The translations under genes were made by a program, and so were the position numbers. The notes under the pieces are model-generated. The model was not told where the DNA came from. It saw only the letters and a program-made list of their open reading frames with translations, and made no database searches. Shown piece after piece: positions 17,722-25,946 of a DNA stretch of 64,000 nt. Within the stretch, counting starts at the first letter, position 1; each line of letters begins with the position of its first letter. The stretch spans positions 1 to 64,000 of the forward strand of contig CAZETS010000015.1 of the NCBI GenBank assembly GCA_964515335.1, given 5' to 3'. This DNA is from TMED88 sp964515335 (GTDB taxonomy: Bacteria > Myxococcota_A > UBA9160 > UBA4427).

Positions 17722-18603
17722 CTACAGCTTCGCGATCACCGACTCGCCGTACTCGCGGATCTCGTCGACCTTCCGCTCGATCGATCGCGGCTCCTTCTCG
17801 TACGGATTGTGGAAGCTCACGATCGCATCCGTCACGCCCATCTCCGCGAGCCGCCTGATGCCGTCCGCCGAGGCGGTCTCGAGCACGGTCGGATCGAGCG
17901 AGATCGCGTGCACCTCGAAGGGCTCGTCCTCGCGGCCGTACTCCCTGCGCAGCTCGCCGATGCGCGCGATCAGCTGCGCGAGAGCCGCGTGATCGCCGCC
18001 GGCGTGCATCCAGCCGTCGCCCAGGCGCGCGGCGCGGCGCAGGGCCGGCTCGGCGTGCCCGCCGACGAGGATCGGGATGGGCTCGGTCGGCACCGGGGTC
18101 ATCTGGATGCTGGGAACGTCGTAGTGCTTGCCGTGATACTCGAAGTACTCGCCGGTCCCGAGACCGCGAATGATCTCGATCGCCTCGTCGCAGCGCGCGC
18201 CGCGCGACTTCCACTCGGTTCCCGTCACGGTGAAGTCCTCGGGCCAGGGTGACAGCCCCACCCCGAGGCCGAGCCGGTTGCCGCTCATCACCGCGATCGA
18301 GGTAGCCTGCTTGGCGACGACCACCGGCTGACGAATCGGCAGCTTGAGCACGAAGGTGTTGAAGCGCAGCCGCGTGGTGGCCGCGGCGAGCGTGGGGATC
18401 AGCACGAAGGGCTCGATGAACGGCTTGCCTTCGAGGAACTCGCGCCCGCCGTCCGGCGTGTACGGGTACTTGCTGTCGGAGACCTGCGGGTAGCAGATGC
18501 TGTCCGGCACGATGAACGAGCTGAAGCCGGCGGCTTCGGCAGCCTGCGCGACCGGGACGTAGTGGCTGGGGTCGCACATCGATTCGGCGAGCGAAAAACG
18601 CAT
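17722..18603 (-). CDS. Luciferase-like (LLM) F420-type oxidoreductase
   Basis: A 293-residue luciferase-like protein that is a clear paralogue of the one at 10679-11554. They share PDSICYP, a PYTPDGGREFLEGKPF-type segment, GVGLSPWPEDF and IPILVGGHAEPALRRAAR. The ATG begins MRFSLAESM. It is the first gene of a minus-strand run (LLM, LLM, enoate reductase, SDR) with gaps of 22-33 bp. The 265 bp upstream, 18604-18868, hold no recognisable gene. Confidence 0.88.
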   Translation of the reverse strand: MRFSLAESMCDPSHYVPVAQAAEAAGFSSFIVPDSICYPQVSDSKYPYTPDGGREFLEGKPFIEPFVLIPTLAAATTRLRFNTFVLKLPIRQPVVVAKQATSIAVMSGNRLGLGVGLSPWPEDFTVTGTEWKSRGARCDEAIEIIRGLGTGEYFEYHGKHYDVPSIQMTPVPTEPIPILVGGHAEPALRRAARLGDGWMHAGGDHAALAQLIARIGELRREYGREDEPFEVHAISLDPTVLETASADGIRRLAEMGVTDAIVSFHNPYEKEPRSIERKVDEIREYGESVIAKL

Positions 18604-18868
18604 GGAGATCCTCGGTTGGCGAGTGGGGAGCGGCGTGTAGGCGAGCCGGCCGCGACGGCGGCAGCGGCGCTTCGAGCGGTGATCTCACAAGGTAAGGAAG
18701 ACGCACCGCCCGATCCAAGGCCGTTCGCCGTGACCCGACCGACGAGACGGGCTCGCAGGGGCCAGCAGGCCCGTCATGTCGCGCGCTCACTGCAGGAATC
18801 GGCGGCCGGGCGGCAGCCCGGGACGGCCCGGGTGCGCGCCGCCGCGTGCCCGCGGCGGCGGGGCGCCG

Positions 18869-20218
18869 CTACTCGAGCGGTGTCGCCGGGCCGTCGGCCA
18901 CGATGTGGCCGAGGGTGACGCCTCCGTTCGGGTCGTCGAGGTCGGCCGGCAGGCTCGAGTTGCCGAGGTCGAAGCCGATCGGGCGGTCGGCGTCGCCGAA
19001 CCGCCAGTAGTGGACGAGCGATGCATCGCTCGCGTAGGCGCCGACGGGTCTGCGCAGATCGACGAGGTGACCGCCCGCGTGGATCTCACGAAGCTCGGCA
19101 TGCGACAGGGCGGTGGACCAGATCGCGACGTGACCGAGGCGTCCGCGATATCCGTTCGATTCCCACGCAGGCGACCCACCGATTCGCAGGAAGCCCTGGG
19201 CGTCGGAGAGACCGAGCACCCAGCCGTTCCACACCGAGTGCAGCAGCCTGCGGGCACCGAGGTCGAGATACACCCGGGGCTCGGTGTCGACGTCCGGGTC
19301 GAGCACCACGGCGAGGTGCTGCCAGACGTCGGCGGCCGGCGCGAGCTCGAACACGGCCTGGTAGGCGAGCGCGCCGGTTGCGTCGTGGACGTTGAGCTCG
19401 AGGTCCTTGCCCCGCAGCAGCGAGAGCGTGACGCGCTCGCTCTGCGAGCCGGCGGCGGGCTCGAGGTCGAACAGCACGCGGCGGGGCGCGTAGTCGAGGA
19501 ACGGCCGCAGCCACATCGACACGCTGACCGCCCCCGAAGCACCGAGCGGTCGCGGCGCGGAGCTGCCGAGATAGAGCGCCCCGTCGTCGAACTCGATCGA
19601 AGCAAGCGCCGGCGCGTTCGTGCTCGTCGTGGCGCTCGTCGTCTCCGGGGCGTCGGCGCCGCTGCTCGGAGAAGCCCCTTTCGTCGCCGGCGCGGACGCG
19701 GATTCGAGCGGCGACGCGACGGCGCCGGAACTGCTCGACGCGGCGGTCGCCGCGCCGACGCCCTCGCCTTCCAGGTCGCCACCGCCGGCTTTCGGACTGC
19801 CGCCGCCCGTCGGCGCCGGGGCGATGGCGGGCAGGTGCACCTCGTTCGACAGTGGGGAGAGAGCGCGGCCGTCGAAGGCGCGCAGGGCCATGTAGTAGTC
19901 GATGTCACTTCGCAGCGTGACCGGATACGACTGCACGCCGCTTGGACTTTGCGGCGCGGAGGCCTCGACGATCCGCAGGACCGCGTCGTACTGACCGGTC
20001 GACGTGCCGACGAACAGGTCGTGGGCGGCGACGCCCGGCGAGTTCGACGGAAGCCAGCGTATGTTCACGGTGCGCGACTGCGCGCTCGGGGGCACGACCG
20101 GCGCACTCGAGCTGGCCGCTTCCGTCGAATCGACCGACCCGGACGACGGGACGACGTCGCTGCCGCAGCCGACGCCGATCACGAGCGCAAGCAGCAGCAC
20201 AACGAGCCGCACCATCAT
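18869..20218 (-). CDS. LamG-domain lipoprotein
   Basis: A secreted lipoprotein of about 449 residues. The signal ends in a lipobox-like GVGC. A fibronectin-III-like segment follows (VNIRWLPSNSPGVAAHDLFV to DYYMALRAFDGRALSPLSN), then an unstructured Ala/Ser/Gly/Pro linker, then a C-terminal LamG/concanavalin-like jelly roll (VSVSMWLRP, WQHLAVVLDP, GRLGHVAIWSTALSHAELREI). LamG domains usually bind carbohydrate or calcium. I start at the first of two adjacent Met codons just before the hydrophobic segment. An in-frame Met at 20281 would give a longer, unlikely leader. Confidence 0.75.
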   Translation of the reverse strand: MMVRLVVLLLALVIGVGCGSDVVPSSGSVDSTEAASSSAPVVPPSAQSRTVNIRWLPSNSPGVAAHDLFVGTSTGQYDAVLRIVEASAPQSPSGVQSYPVTLRSDIDYYMALRAFDGRALSPLSNEVHLPAIAPAPTGGGSPKAGGGDLEGEGVGAATAASSSSGAVASPLESASAPATKGASPSSGADAPETTSATTSTNAPALASIEFDDGALYLGSSAPRPLGASGAVSVSMWLRPFLDYAPRRVLFDLEPAAGSQSERVTLSLLRGKDLELNVHDATGALAYQAVFELAPAADVWQHLAVVLDPDVDTEPRVYLDLGARRLLHSVWNGWVLGLSDAQGFLRIGGSPAWESNGYRGRLGHVAIWSTALSHAELREIHAGGHLVDLRRPVGAYASDASLVHYWRFGDADRPIGFDLGNSSLPADLDDPNGGVTLGHIVADGPATPLE

Positions 20219-20354
20219 GGGCCGACGCACCGGGCGCACTGCGCCACACACGTTCGGCCGCAAGGCGTCACGCTCTTCCATCAAGACGAGGCCGTTCCCC
20301 CGATAACCCGCCTGGTACACGGCCGGGATGATGACCCGGTCGTCTACGCGTGAT

Positions 20355-20370
20355 GGTGATCGATGTCACA
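20355..20370. promoter_or_regulatory. CRP/FNR-family-like palindromic site
   Basis: The sequence GGTGATCGATGTCACA matches the classical TGTGA-N6-TCACA operator at nine of the ten conserved positions. It lies 137 bp upstream of the LamG lipoprotein start on one side and 265 bp upstream of the epimerase-like gene on the other. That a CRP-like protein acts here is an inference from the match and the divergent setting. Confidence 0.4.
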
Positions 20371-20486
20371 GGATAATCACTTAGGCCGATTCCCCACACG
20401 ACCCGGCCACCCACCCGTCGAACTTCGAGAGCACTCGCAGCCGGAAACGAATGGAGCCACCGGTACTTCGATAACCAAATCAAATT

Positions 20487-20514
20487 ATGTTTTACCAAAT
20501 ATGTTCTACCAAAG
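20487..20514. repeat. Two tandem 14-bp AT-rich direct repeats
   Basis: Two adjacent copies, ATGTTTTACCAAAT and ATGTTCTACCAAAG, differ at two positions. A third ACCAAA box lies at 20474-20479. The repeats sit in a strongly AT-rich island within GC-rich DNA, about 120 bp upstream of the epimerase-like gene. They look like regulator half-sites or a promoter up-element. Confidence 0.55.
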
Positions 20515-20634
20515 AAGCGGCGTCGCTACGGCGCTCTCGCGCAGCCGTAACCTCGCCGTGCGGTGTTCCTGCGTATAGTGGCTGGGCGCGGACACGCCCA
20601 TGCTCGGCGCGCGAAACGAGAAAGAGGAGGCCGA

Positions 20635-21411
20635 TTGATCGAGCAGACGGCAGGCCCGGCCCGCCTGCAGGTGGACCCGGCGAGTGGCGGCCGCATCGCT
20701 TCCCTCGCGGTGGACGGGCTCGAGCTGCTGCTCGGCCGCAGCGACGACCCGCTGCGCTGGGGCTCGTACCCGATGGCGCCCTGGGCGGGGCGCGTGCGAC
20801 GAGGCGTCTTCCGCTACGCGGGATGCGAATATCGGCTGCCGCTCCGCATGCCGCCGCACGCGATCCACGGCACCACCCTCGACCGACCCTGGCGCGACGA
20901 CGGCGACGGACGCCTCTCGATCGACCTCGGCGACGACTGGCCGTTCGCGGGTCGCGCCACCCAGCAGTTCTCGCTCGACCCGGGCGGACTCGACGTCGAG
21001 CTGGCGGTCCACGCCGACGACGCGCCCTTTCCGGCAAGCCTCGGCTTCCACCCGTGGTTCGCCCGGGCGCTCTCTCGCGGAGACGAGCTCGCGCTCGACT
21101 TCGAGGCGCGGTCCATGTACCGGCGCGACGAGGACGGCATTCCCACCGGCGAGCTCGTGGCACCGCCGCCGCGCCCCTGGGACGACTGCTTCACCGATCT
21201 CGTCGCGCCGCCGCAACTGCGCTGGCCGGGCGCGCTGTCCGTGCGCCTCGAGTCCGACACCGATCACTGGGTGGTGTACGACGAGCCCGAGCACGCGATC
21301 TGCGTCGAGCCGATGACCGGGCCGCCGGACGCGCTCAACCTCGCACCGCGGATCGTCGCTCCCGGCGACCCGCTGGTGGTCCGGATGCGGATCGCCTGGA
21401 CGATCGAGTAG
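20635..21411 (+). CDS. Aldose 1-epimerase (galactose mutarotase) family protein
   Basis: A protein of about 258 residues of the galactose mutarotase-like fold. It interconverts alpha and beta anomers of aldoses or a related sugar derivative. Family landmarks are HGTTLDRPW, the catalytic-type His in SLGFHPWF, WDDCFTD, and the catalytic-type Glu in CVEPMTGPPDALN. I choose the TTG at 20635 because GAGGAGG lies just upstream. The open frame extends back to 20563 but without a matching N-terminus. It is convergent with the VIT-family gene, 10 bp apart. Confidence 0.83.
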   Translation: MIEQTAGPARLQVDPASGGRIASLAVDGLELLLGRSDDPLRWGSYPMAPWAGRVRRGVFRYAGCEYRLPLRMPPHAIHGTTLDRPWRDDGDGRLSIDLGDDWPFAGRATQQFSLDPGGLDVELAVHADDAPFPASLGFHPWFARALSRGDELALDFEARSMYRRDEDGIPTGELVAPPPRPWDDCFTDLVAPPQLRWPGALSVRLESDTDHWVVYDEPEHAICVEPMTGPPDALNLAPRIVAPGDPLVVRMRIAWTIE

Positions 21412-21421
21412 CAGCCCGGCT

Positions 21422-22144
21422 TCAGAGCGTGGCGCCGACCAGTCGGCCGATCAGCCAGGTCACACCGGCGGCGCCCGCCCCGAAGACCAGCTGACGCAGC
21501 GCGCCGAAGACGGCGGGGCGGTTCGTGACGACGGTGACGGCACCGCCCACCAGCAGCAGCGCGACCCCGGAGACGAGCATCGACGCGAAGAACGCGTCGG
21601 CGACCAGCCACCACGGCAGCAGGGGGATCGCCGCACCGAGCGTGAACGCCACGAAGGACGCCAGCGCGGCCGCGATCGGCGAGCCCAGCTGGTTGGGGAC
21701 GATGCCCAGCTCGAGCAGCGCATGGAAGTCGGCCGCCGGCCCGGACCGCTCGTGGATCTTGCGCGCGACGTCGGCCGCCGTATCGCGGACCAGTCCGCTC
21801 TCCTCGAGCAGGTCGATGAGGTGGCGCTCCTCCTCCTTGGGATACCGATCGATGTGGGCGCGCTCGACCTCGATCTGACGCTGCATCGACTCGCGCTGCG
21901 TAGCCATCGAGACGTACTCGCCGGCCGCCATCGAGAAGGCGCCGGCGAGCAGGCCCGCGGTGCCCGCCACCACGATGACGTCGGCGTCGCCGGTGCCGCC
22001 CGCCACGCCCATCACGAGCGCCAGGTTCGAGACCAGCCCGTCCGACATCCCGAAGACACCGGCGCGCAGCACACCGCTCCCGGTGTCGCCTCGATGCTCC
22101 TGCTCGGCCTGGTGGTAGCCTGTCGCCGGCGGCTGCTCGCCCAT
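21422..22144 (-). CDS. VIT1/CCC1-family iron/manganese transporter
   Basis: A 240-residue membrane protein of the VIT1/CCC1 family, which moves Fe2+ or Mn2+ across membranes. The N-terminal helix carries GVFGMSDGLVSNLALVMGV and the second AGAFSMAAGEYVSM, both family hallmarks. The cytoplasmic Glu-rich metal-binding helices follow (YPKEEERHLIDLLEE), then three C-terminal membrane segments. The start at 22144 matches the family N-terminus. A longer open frame upstream reads low-complexity sequence. Confidence 0.88.
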   Translation of the reverse strand: MGEQPPATGYHQAEQEHRGDTGSGVLRAGVFGMSDGLVSNLALVMGVAGGTGDADVIVVAGTAGLLAGAFSMAAGEYVSMATQRESMQRQIEVERAHIDRYPKEEERHLIDLLEESGLVRDTAADVARKIHERSGPAADFHALLELGIVPNQLGSPIAAALASFVAFTLGAAIPLLPWWLVADAFFASMLVSGVALLLVGGAVTVVTNRPAVFGALRQLVFGAGAAGVTWLIGRLVGATL

Positions 22145-22250
22145 CGGCGACGAAGCTAGCAGCCCGTTACGCGGGCCTCGTCCGGCGGTACACACATTGA
22201 CAGCCGCTGCGATATGACCAACATCAGCGCTTGTTAGAGGCGCCGGCTCG

Positions 22251-22318
22251 GTGGGAGCCACTGCCTGGGTGGAGAGGCACTGCCTGGGTGGGAGCCACTG
22301 CCTCGGTGGAGAGGAGCG
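22251..22318. repeat. Imperfect tandem repeats of about 18 bp upstream of the c-heme lipoprotein
   Basis: Four imperfect units of 17-19 bp follow one another. Two are GGTGGGAGCCACTGCCT-type and two are GGTGGAGAGG-type, alternating. The final unit supplies the GGAGAGGAG ribosome-binding site of the gene starting at 22323, so slippage in the array could alter its leader. Confidence 0.6.
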
Positions 22319-22322
22319 TGCC

Positions 22323-22811
22323 ATGCCGATAGACGACCGCATCCAACGCCGGACGCGTCTCGCGAGGATCGGGATGACCGCCCTGCTGGTGGGATCGCTG
22401 GCGGGGGGCTGCGCGGATCTCCCGCAGAAGACGCGGCGCCACACCTACGCGCCGAGCTTCAACTACATCAGCGACCAGCAGCTGCAGTCGGCGATGTGGC
22501 AGCTGGCGGCGGGGGTCAGCACCCTCGAGCGCATCCTTGCAGCCGATCGCGTGGTGACGCCGCAGGACCGCCTCGACGTGATCCACACCCTCGATCAGAT
22601 GGACGCGGCCGTCGCGTCGCTCGGTCCCGACGGCTGGCCCTCCAACCACCCGCGCGTCACCCGCTACGCGGGCCGGTTCCGCGAGCAGCTGGCGCGCGCC
22701 AGGCGCAACGCCGCGCTCGAGCCCCCCTCCTACTACCTGGCGGGCAACATCTCGGGGAACTGTCTGGCCTGTCACGGCGAAGCCGAGCAAGGCGAAGCCG
22801 AGCAAAACTGA
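22323..22811 (+). CDS. Small lipoprotein with a C-terminal c-type heme motif
   Basis: A 162-residue exported protein that I do not recognise as a named family. The signal ends in a lipobox (LAGGC). The middle is helical (LDVIHTLDQMDAAVASLG). A single CLACH heme-binding motif lies near the C-terminus in GNISGNCLACHGEAE, so it is probably a membrane-tethered monoheme cytochrome or heme-sensing protein. The ATG follows GGAGAGGAGCGTGCC. The last residues repeat the 5-residue unit GEAEQ. Confidence 0.7.
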   Translation: MPIDDRIQRRTRLARIGMTALLVGSLAGGCADLPQKTRRHTYAPSFNYISDQQLQSAMWQLAAGVSTLERILAADRVVTPQDRLDVIHTLDQMDAAVASLGPDGWPSNHPRVTRYAGRFREQLARARRNAALEPPSYYLAGNISGNCLACHGEAEQGEAEQN

Positions 22812-22888
22812 GTAGGGGCGCGGAAGCGTCCCGATCGCACCTCCCGTCTCTCATCCCTCTCCTCCCGCGCCCCTCCGCACCGGCGCTC

Positions 22889-22933
22889 CTCTCGCCGCTC
22901 TCGTCCCTCTCGCCGCTCTCGTCCCTCTCGACC
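22889..22933. repeat. 18-bp tandem repeat, two and a half copies
   Basis: The unit CTCTCGCCGCTCTCGTCC occurs twice in perfect tandem at 22889-22924 and is followed by a half copy. It lies between the heme lipoprotein and the CHAD gene in a pyrimidine-rich stretch. Confidence 0.7.
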
Positions 22934-23058
22934 CGCGGGGCAAGCGGCCCGCTCGGCGTTCGCGCGCCGCGGCGGTCGGGAGTGATAGCTTGGGCGTTCC
23001 GGTCGGCGACGCCGTCGATGGCGGGCGCCGACCCCCCGCGCGAGGATGCCCCCCCCCG

Positions 23059-24072
23059 ATGTCCGTATCGCGCATCGTCGACATCGAGCTGACGGTTCCG
23101 CGGCGTCCCGACGAAACCGGGCCGCTGCCCGCCCCGAGCAAGCCGCCGCCCATCGTGGTCTCGCCTGAAGGGCGGCTCGGCGAGCTGATCGAGGCCGCGC
23201 TGCAGCAGTGCCAGGGTCACCTGCTCGCGAACCGCCGTGCCGCGCGTTCGATCGACGATCCGGAGGGCGTCCACCAGCTGCGCGTCAGCGTGCGACGAGC
23301 CCGCTCGGCGCTCGCGCTCTTCGGCGGCTCGCTGGCCCGCAAGCCCGCCAGGCAGCTGCGCGGCGAGCTGCGCTGGCTGGGCGGCGCCCTCGGTCCTGCA
23401 CGCGACTGGGACGTCTTCTGCAGGCAGACGCTGGCCGAGGTCAGGGGCGAGCTGCCTGATGCGCCCGGGCTGCGAAGGCTCTGCTGGGAGGCCGAGCTGC
23501 AACGGCTCACCGCCCACCGCGCCGCGGTGCGTGCGCTCGACTCCGACCGGTTCGCCTACCTCGTGCTGCGACTCGATCGCTACGTCCGCGGCGGCGAGTG
23601 GGCGGAAGACCTGGGCCGCAAGGCCAAGCGGCGTCTACAGCGCCCGGCCCGCAAGGCGGCCGCCCGCCTGCTCGACGATCTGTTCGCCGACGTGCGCGTC
23701 GTGGATCGTCCGGTCTCGCAGCTCGAGTCCGACCAGCTCCATGCCCTGCGGATCCGGGGGAAGCGCCTGCGCTACGGCATCGAATTCCTCGCCCCGGTCC
23801 ACCCGGGCAAGGCGAGCCGCCGCTTCGCGAAGCGGCTGAAGGTGCTGCAGGACGTACTCGGGCGCATGAACGACGGTCGCGTCGCCGACACCCTTCTCGA
23901 CTCGCTGCTCGGCAGACTCGAGGACGAAGACCTCGAGGCGGCGACCCGCGAGCACGTCGCCCGCGCGGCCGGACTGGTCTCGGGGTGGTCGCACCGCCGC
24001 TGGGTCCACGAGCGCCGCGAAGTCGAGCAGGCCTGGCTCGCGGTTGCGGGCTCGGCGGCGTTCTGGCGCTGA
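23059..24072 (+). CDS. CHAD-domain protein
   Basis: A 337-residue helical protein made almost entirely of a CHAD domain, which binds polyphosphate through conserved His and basic residues. The diagnostic segments are EGVHQLRVSVRRARSALALF, then GPARDWDVF, and in the second half DQLHALRIRGKRLRYGIEF and DVLGRMNDGRVAD. I start at the ATG that gives MSVSRIVDIE. An upstream ATG at 22990 would add a Gly/Pro-rich leader. No signal peptide is seen. Confidence 0.85.
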   Translation: MSVSRIVDIELTVPRRPDETGPLPAPSKPPPIVVSPEGRLGELIEAALQQCQGHLLANRRAARSIDDPEGVHQLRVSVRRARSALALFGGSLARKPARQLRGELRWLGGALGPARDWDVFCRQTLAEVRGELPDAPGLRRLCWEAELQRLTAHRAAVRALDSDRFAYLVLRLDRYVRGGEWAEDLGRKAKRRLQRPARKAAARLLDDLFADVRVVDRPVSQLESDQLHALRIRGKRLRYGIEFLAPVHPGKASRRFAKRLKVLQDVLGRMNDGRVADTLLDSLLGRLEDEDLEAATREHVARAAGLVSGWSHRRWVHERREVEQAWLAVAGSAAFWR

Positions 24073-24140
24073 CGCAGTTTCGTCGCCCGGCGACCATCGC
24101 ATCGCACGACGCCGGCCCGCCCCCTACGTTGTCGCGCCAG

Positions 24141-25364
24141 ATGGAGCACCCCGCCCTCAGCCGCGTGCTGTCACTACCGGTGCTGGTGCTGTACGGCCTC
24201 GGCACGACGGTCGGCGCCGGCATCTACGCGCTGATCGGCCAGGTCGCCGGACGCGCGGGCCCCGGCGCACCGCTCGCGTTCCTGCTGGCGGCGGCGATCG
24301 CCTCGCTCACGGCGATCAGCTTCTGCGAGCTCGGCGCGCGGCTGCCACGCGCCGGAGGCGAGGCCGTCTACGTCAGCGCCGGGCTGCGCGCGCCGTGGCT
24401 CGCAACGGCGGTGGGCGTCGCCGTGATCGCGATCGCCTGCCTGTCCGCCGCCACGGTGACCCGAGGCTTCGCGGGCTATGCGGCAGCGCTCTCGCCCGTC
24501 CCGCAGCCGCTGGCGATCGGCACGCTGCTGCTGCTGCTCGGCGGGCTGGCGGCCTGGGGGATCGGCGAGTCGGCGCGGGTGGCGGCCGCGCTCACGCTGA
24601 TCGAGGTCGGCGGACTGCTGGTGGTGATCGTTGCGGGCGCCGGCAGCCTGGCCGAGCTGCCGGATCGCTGGACCGAGCTCGTGCCCGCCGCAGACGTCGA
24701 GACGTGGCTCGGCATCGGAGGCGCGTCGCTCTTGTGCTTCTACGCCTTTCTCGGCTTCGAGGACATGGTGAACGTCGCCGAGGAGGTGCGCGACGTGCAG
24801 CGCGTGCTCCCGCTGGCGATCCTGCTCACGCTGGCCGCCACCACCGTGCTCTACCTCGCGCTCACGGTCGTCGCGGTGCTCGCTGTTCCGCCCGAGGTGC
24901 TCGAGGCCAGCGACGCACCGATCGCCGACCTCTTCCACCGGCTGACGGGCCGCTCGCTGGTCGGCATCGGGCTGATCGGCGCCTTGGCCATGATGAACGG
25001 CGCGCTGATCCAGGTCATCAAGGGATCGCGGGTCCTCTACGGGCTGGCCGACCAGGGGCGCCTGCCCGCCGCCCTCGCCCAGGTGCATCCCCGGCGTCGC
25101 ACGCCGACGCTCGCCACGTACACCGCGGTCGGCGTGACGGCCGTGCTGGCGTTCGGGCTGCCGATCGGCGAGCTCGCGGCGATGAGCGCCGGGGTGACGC
25201 TCGCCGTCTTCGCCCTCGCCAACCTGGCGCTCTGCTTCCTGAAGCTGCGCGATCCCGATCCGCCGGTCGTGCGGACCGTGCCGTTCGCGGTGCCCGTGGC
25301 CGGCTTCGTGTCGAGCGCGGCGTTCGTGCTCTTCGAGGTGGCGCGGCGCCTGCCCGGCGGCTGA
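24141..25364 (+). CDS. APC-family amino-acid permease
   Basis: A 407-residue membrane transporter with about eleven or twelve hydrophobic segments. The APC superfamily signature is near the N-terminus (GLGTTVGAGIYALIGQVAG), followed by SFCELGARLPRAGGEAVYV and FLGFEDMVNVAEEV. It likely imports amino acids or polyamines by proton symport or exchange. The substrate is unknown. It starts 68 bp after the CHAD gene and precedes a universal stress protein. The open frame continues upstream in a frame that is not used. Confidence 0.85.
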   Translation: MEHPALSRVLSLPVLVLYGLGTTVGAGIYALIGQVAGRAGPGAPLAFLLAAAIASLTAISFCELGARLPRAGGEAVYVSAGLRAPWLATAVGVAVIAIACLSAATVTRGFAGYAAALSPVPQPLAIGTLLLLLGGLAAWGIGESARVAAALTLIEVGGLLVVIVAGAGSLAELPDRWTELVPAADVETWLGIGGASLLCFYAFLGFEDMVNVAEEVRDVQRVLPLAILLTLAATTVLYLALTVVAVLAVPPEVLEASDAPIADLFHRLTGRSLVGIGLIGALAMMNGALIQVIKGSRVLYGLADQGRLPAALAQVHPRRRTPTLATYTAVGVTAVLAFGLPIGELAAMSAGVTLAVFALANLALCFLKLRDPDPPVVRTVPFAVPVAGFVSSAAFVLFEVARRLPGG

Positions 25365-25492
25365 CCGGGCGCGTTCGCAGACGCCCGTCGGCAGCGGGTC
25401 GGCTCGGCGCTGCTCGACGAATCGAGTTCGACGTGACGCCGCCGCTCCCGCTGCGGCAGCCCGTTGTATGCTCTGGGACGGAGGCAGGCCCG

Positions 25493-25942
25493 ATGCGAAA
25501 CATCCTGGTGGCAGTCGACTTCTCTCCGATCAGCGAGAAGCTGCTCGACGAGGTGACGGCCATCGCGCGCGCACAGGGCGGCCGACTCTGGCTCGTGCAC
25601 GTAGCCGCGCCCGACCCCGACTTCGCGGGCTACGAGGCGGGCCCGCAGGAGGTCCGCGACAACGTGGCCGCCGGGTTGCGCGACGAGCATCGCCAGCTGC
25701 AGGCCCGTGCCGAGCGGCTGCGCGAAGGCGGCCTCGAGGCGACGGCGTTGCTCGTGCAGGGTCCCACCGTCAATACGATCCTGAGCGAGGCCGAGAAGCT
25801 CGGGGCCGACCTGATCGCGCTCGGCTCCCACGGCCGCGGCTTCGCGGCGCGGGCGCTGCTCGGCAGCGTGAGCGAGGGCGTGCTGCACCGCTCGACGGTC
25901 CCGGTGCTGATCGTGCCGGCCCGGGGCGCCGCCAGCGACTGA
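25493..25942 (+). CDS. Universal stress protein (UspA family, single domain)
   Basis: A 149-residue protein with one Usp domain. It begins MRNILVAVDFSPIS and carries the ATP-binding motif GSHGRGFAARALLGSVSEGV near residues 112-131, with the usual VPVLIVPAR ending. ATP-binding Usp proteins support survival under starvation or stress. It is convergent with the tandem Usp protein, with only 4 bp between their stops. Confidence 0.9.
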   Translation: MRNILVAVDFSPISEKLLDEVTAIARAQGGRLWLVHVAAPDPDFAGYEAGPQEVRDNVAAGLRDEHRQLQARAERLREGGLEATALLVQGPTVNTILSEAEKLGADLIALGSHGRGFAARALLGSVSEGVLHRSTVPVLIVPARGAASD

Positions 25943-25946
25943 CCGC

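Larger units (their letters stand above)
20219..20634. other. Divergent intergenic region with unusually AT-rich segment
   Basis: A 416-bp region between the LamG lipoprotein and the aldose-epimerase-like gene, transcribed away from each other. It carries a CRP-like palindrome (20355-20370) and an AT-rich patch at about 20470-20515 with tandem repeats, each listed separately. No small gene is convincing here. Confidence 0.5.
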
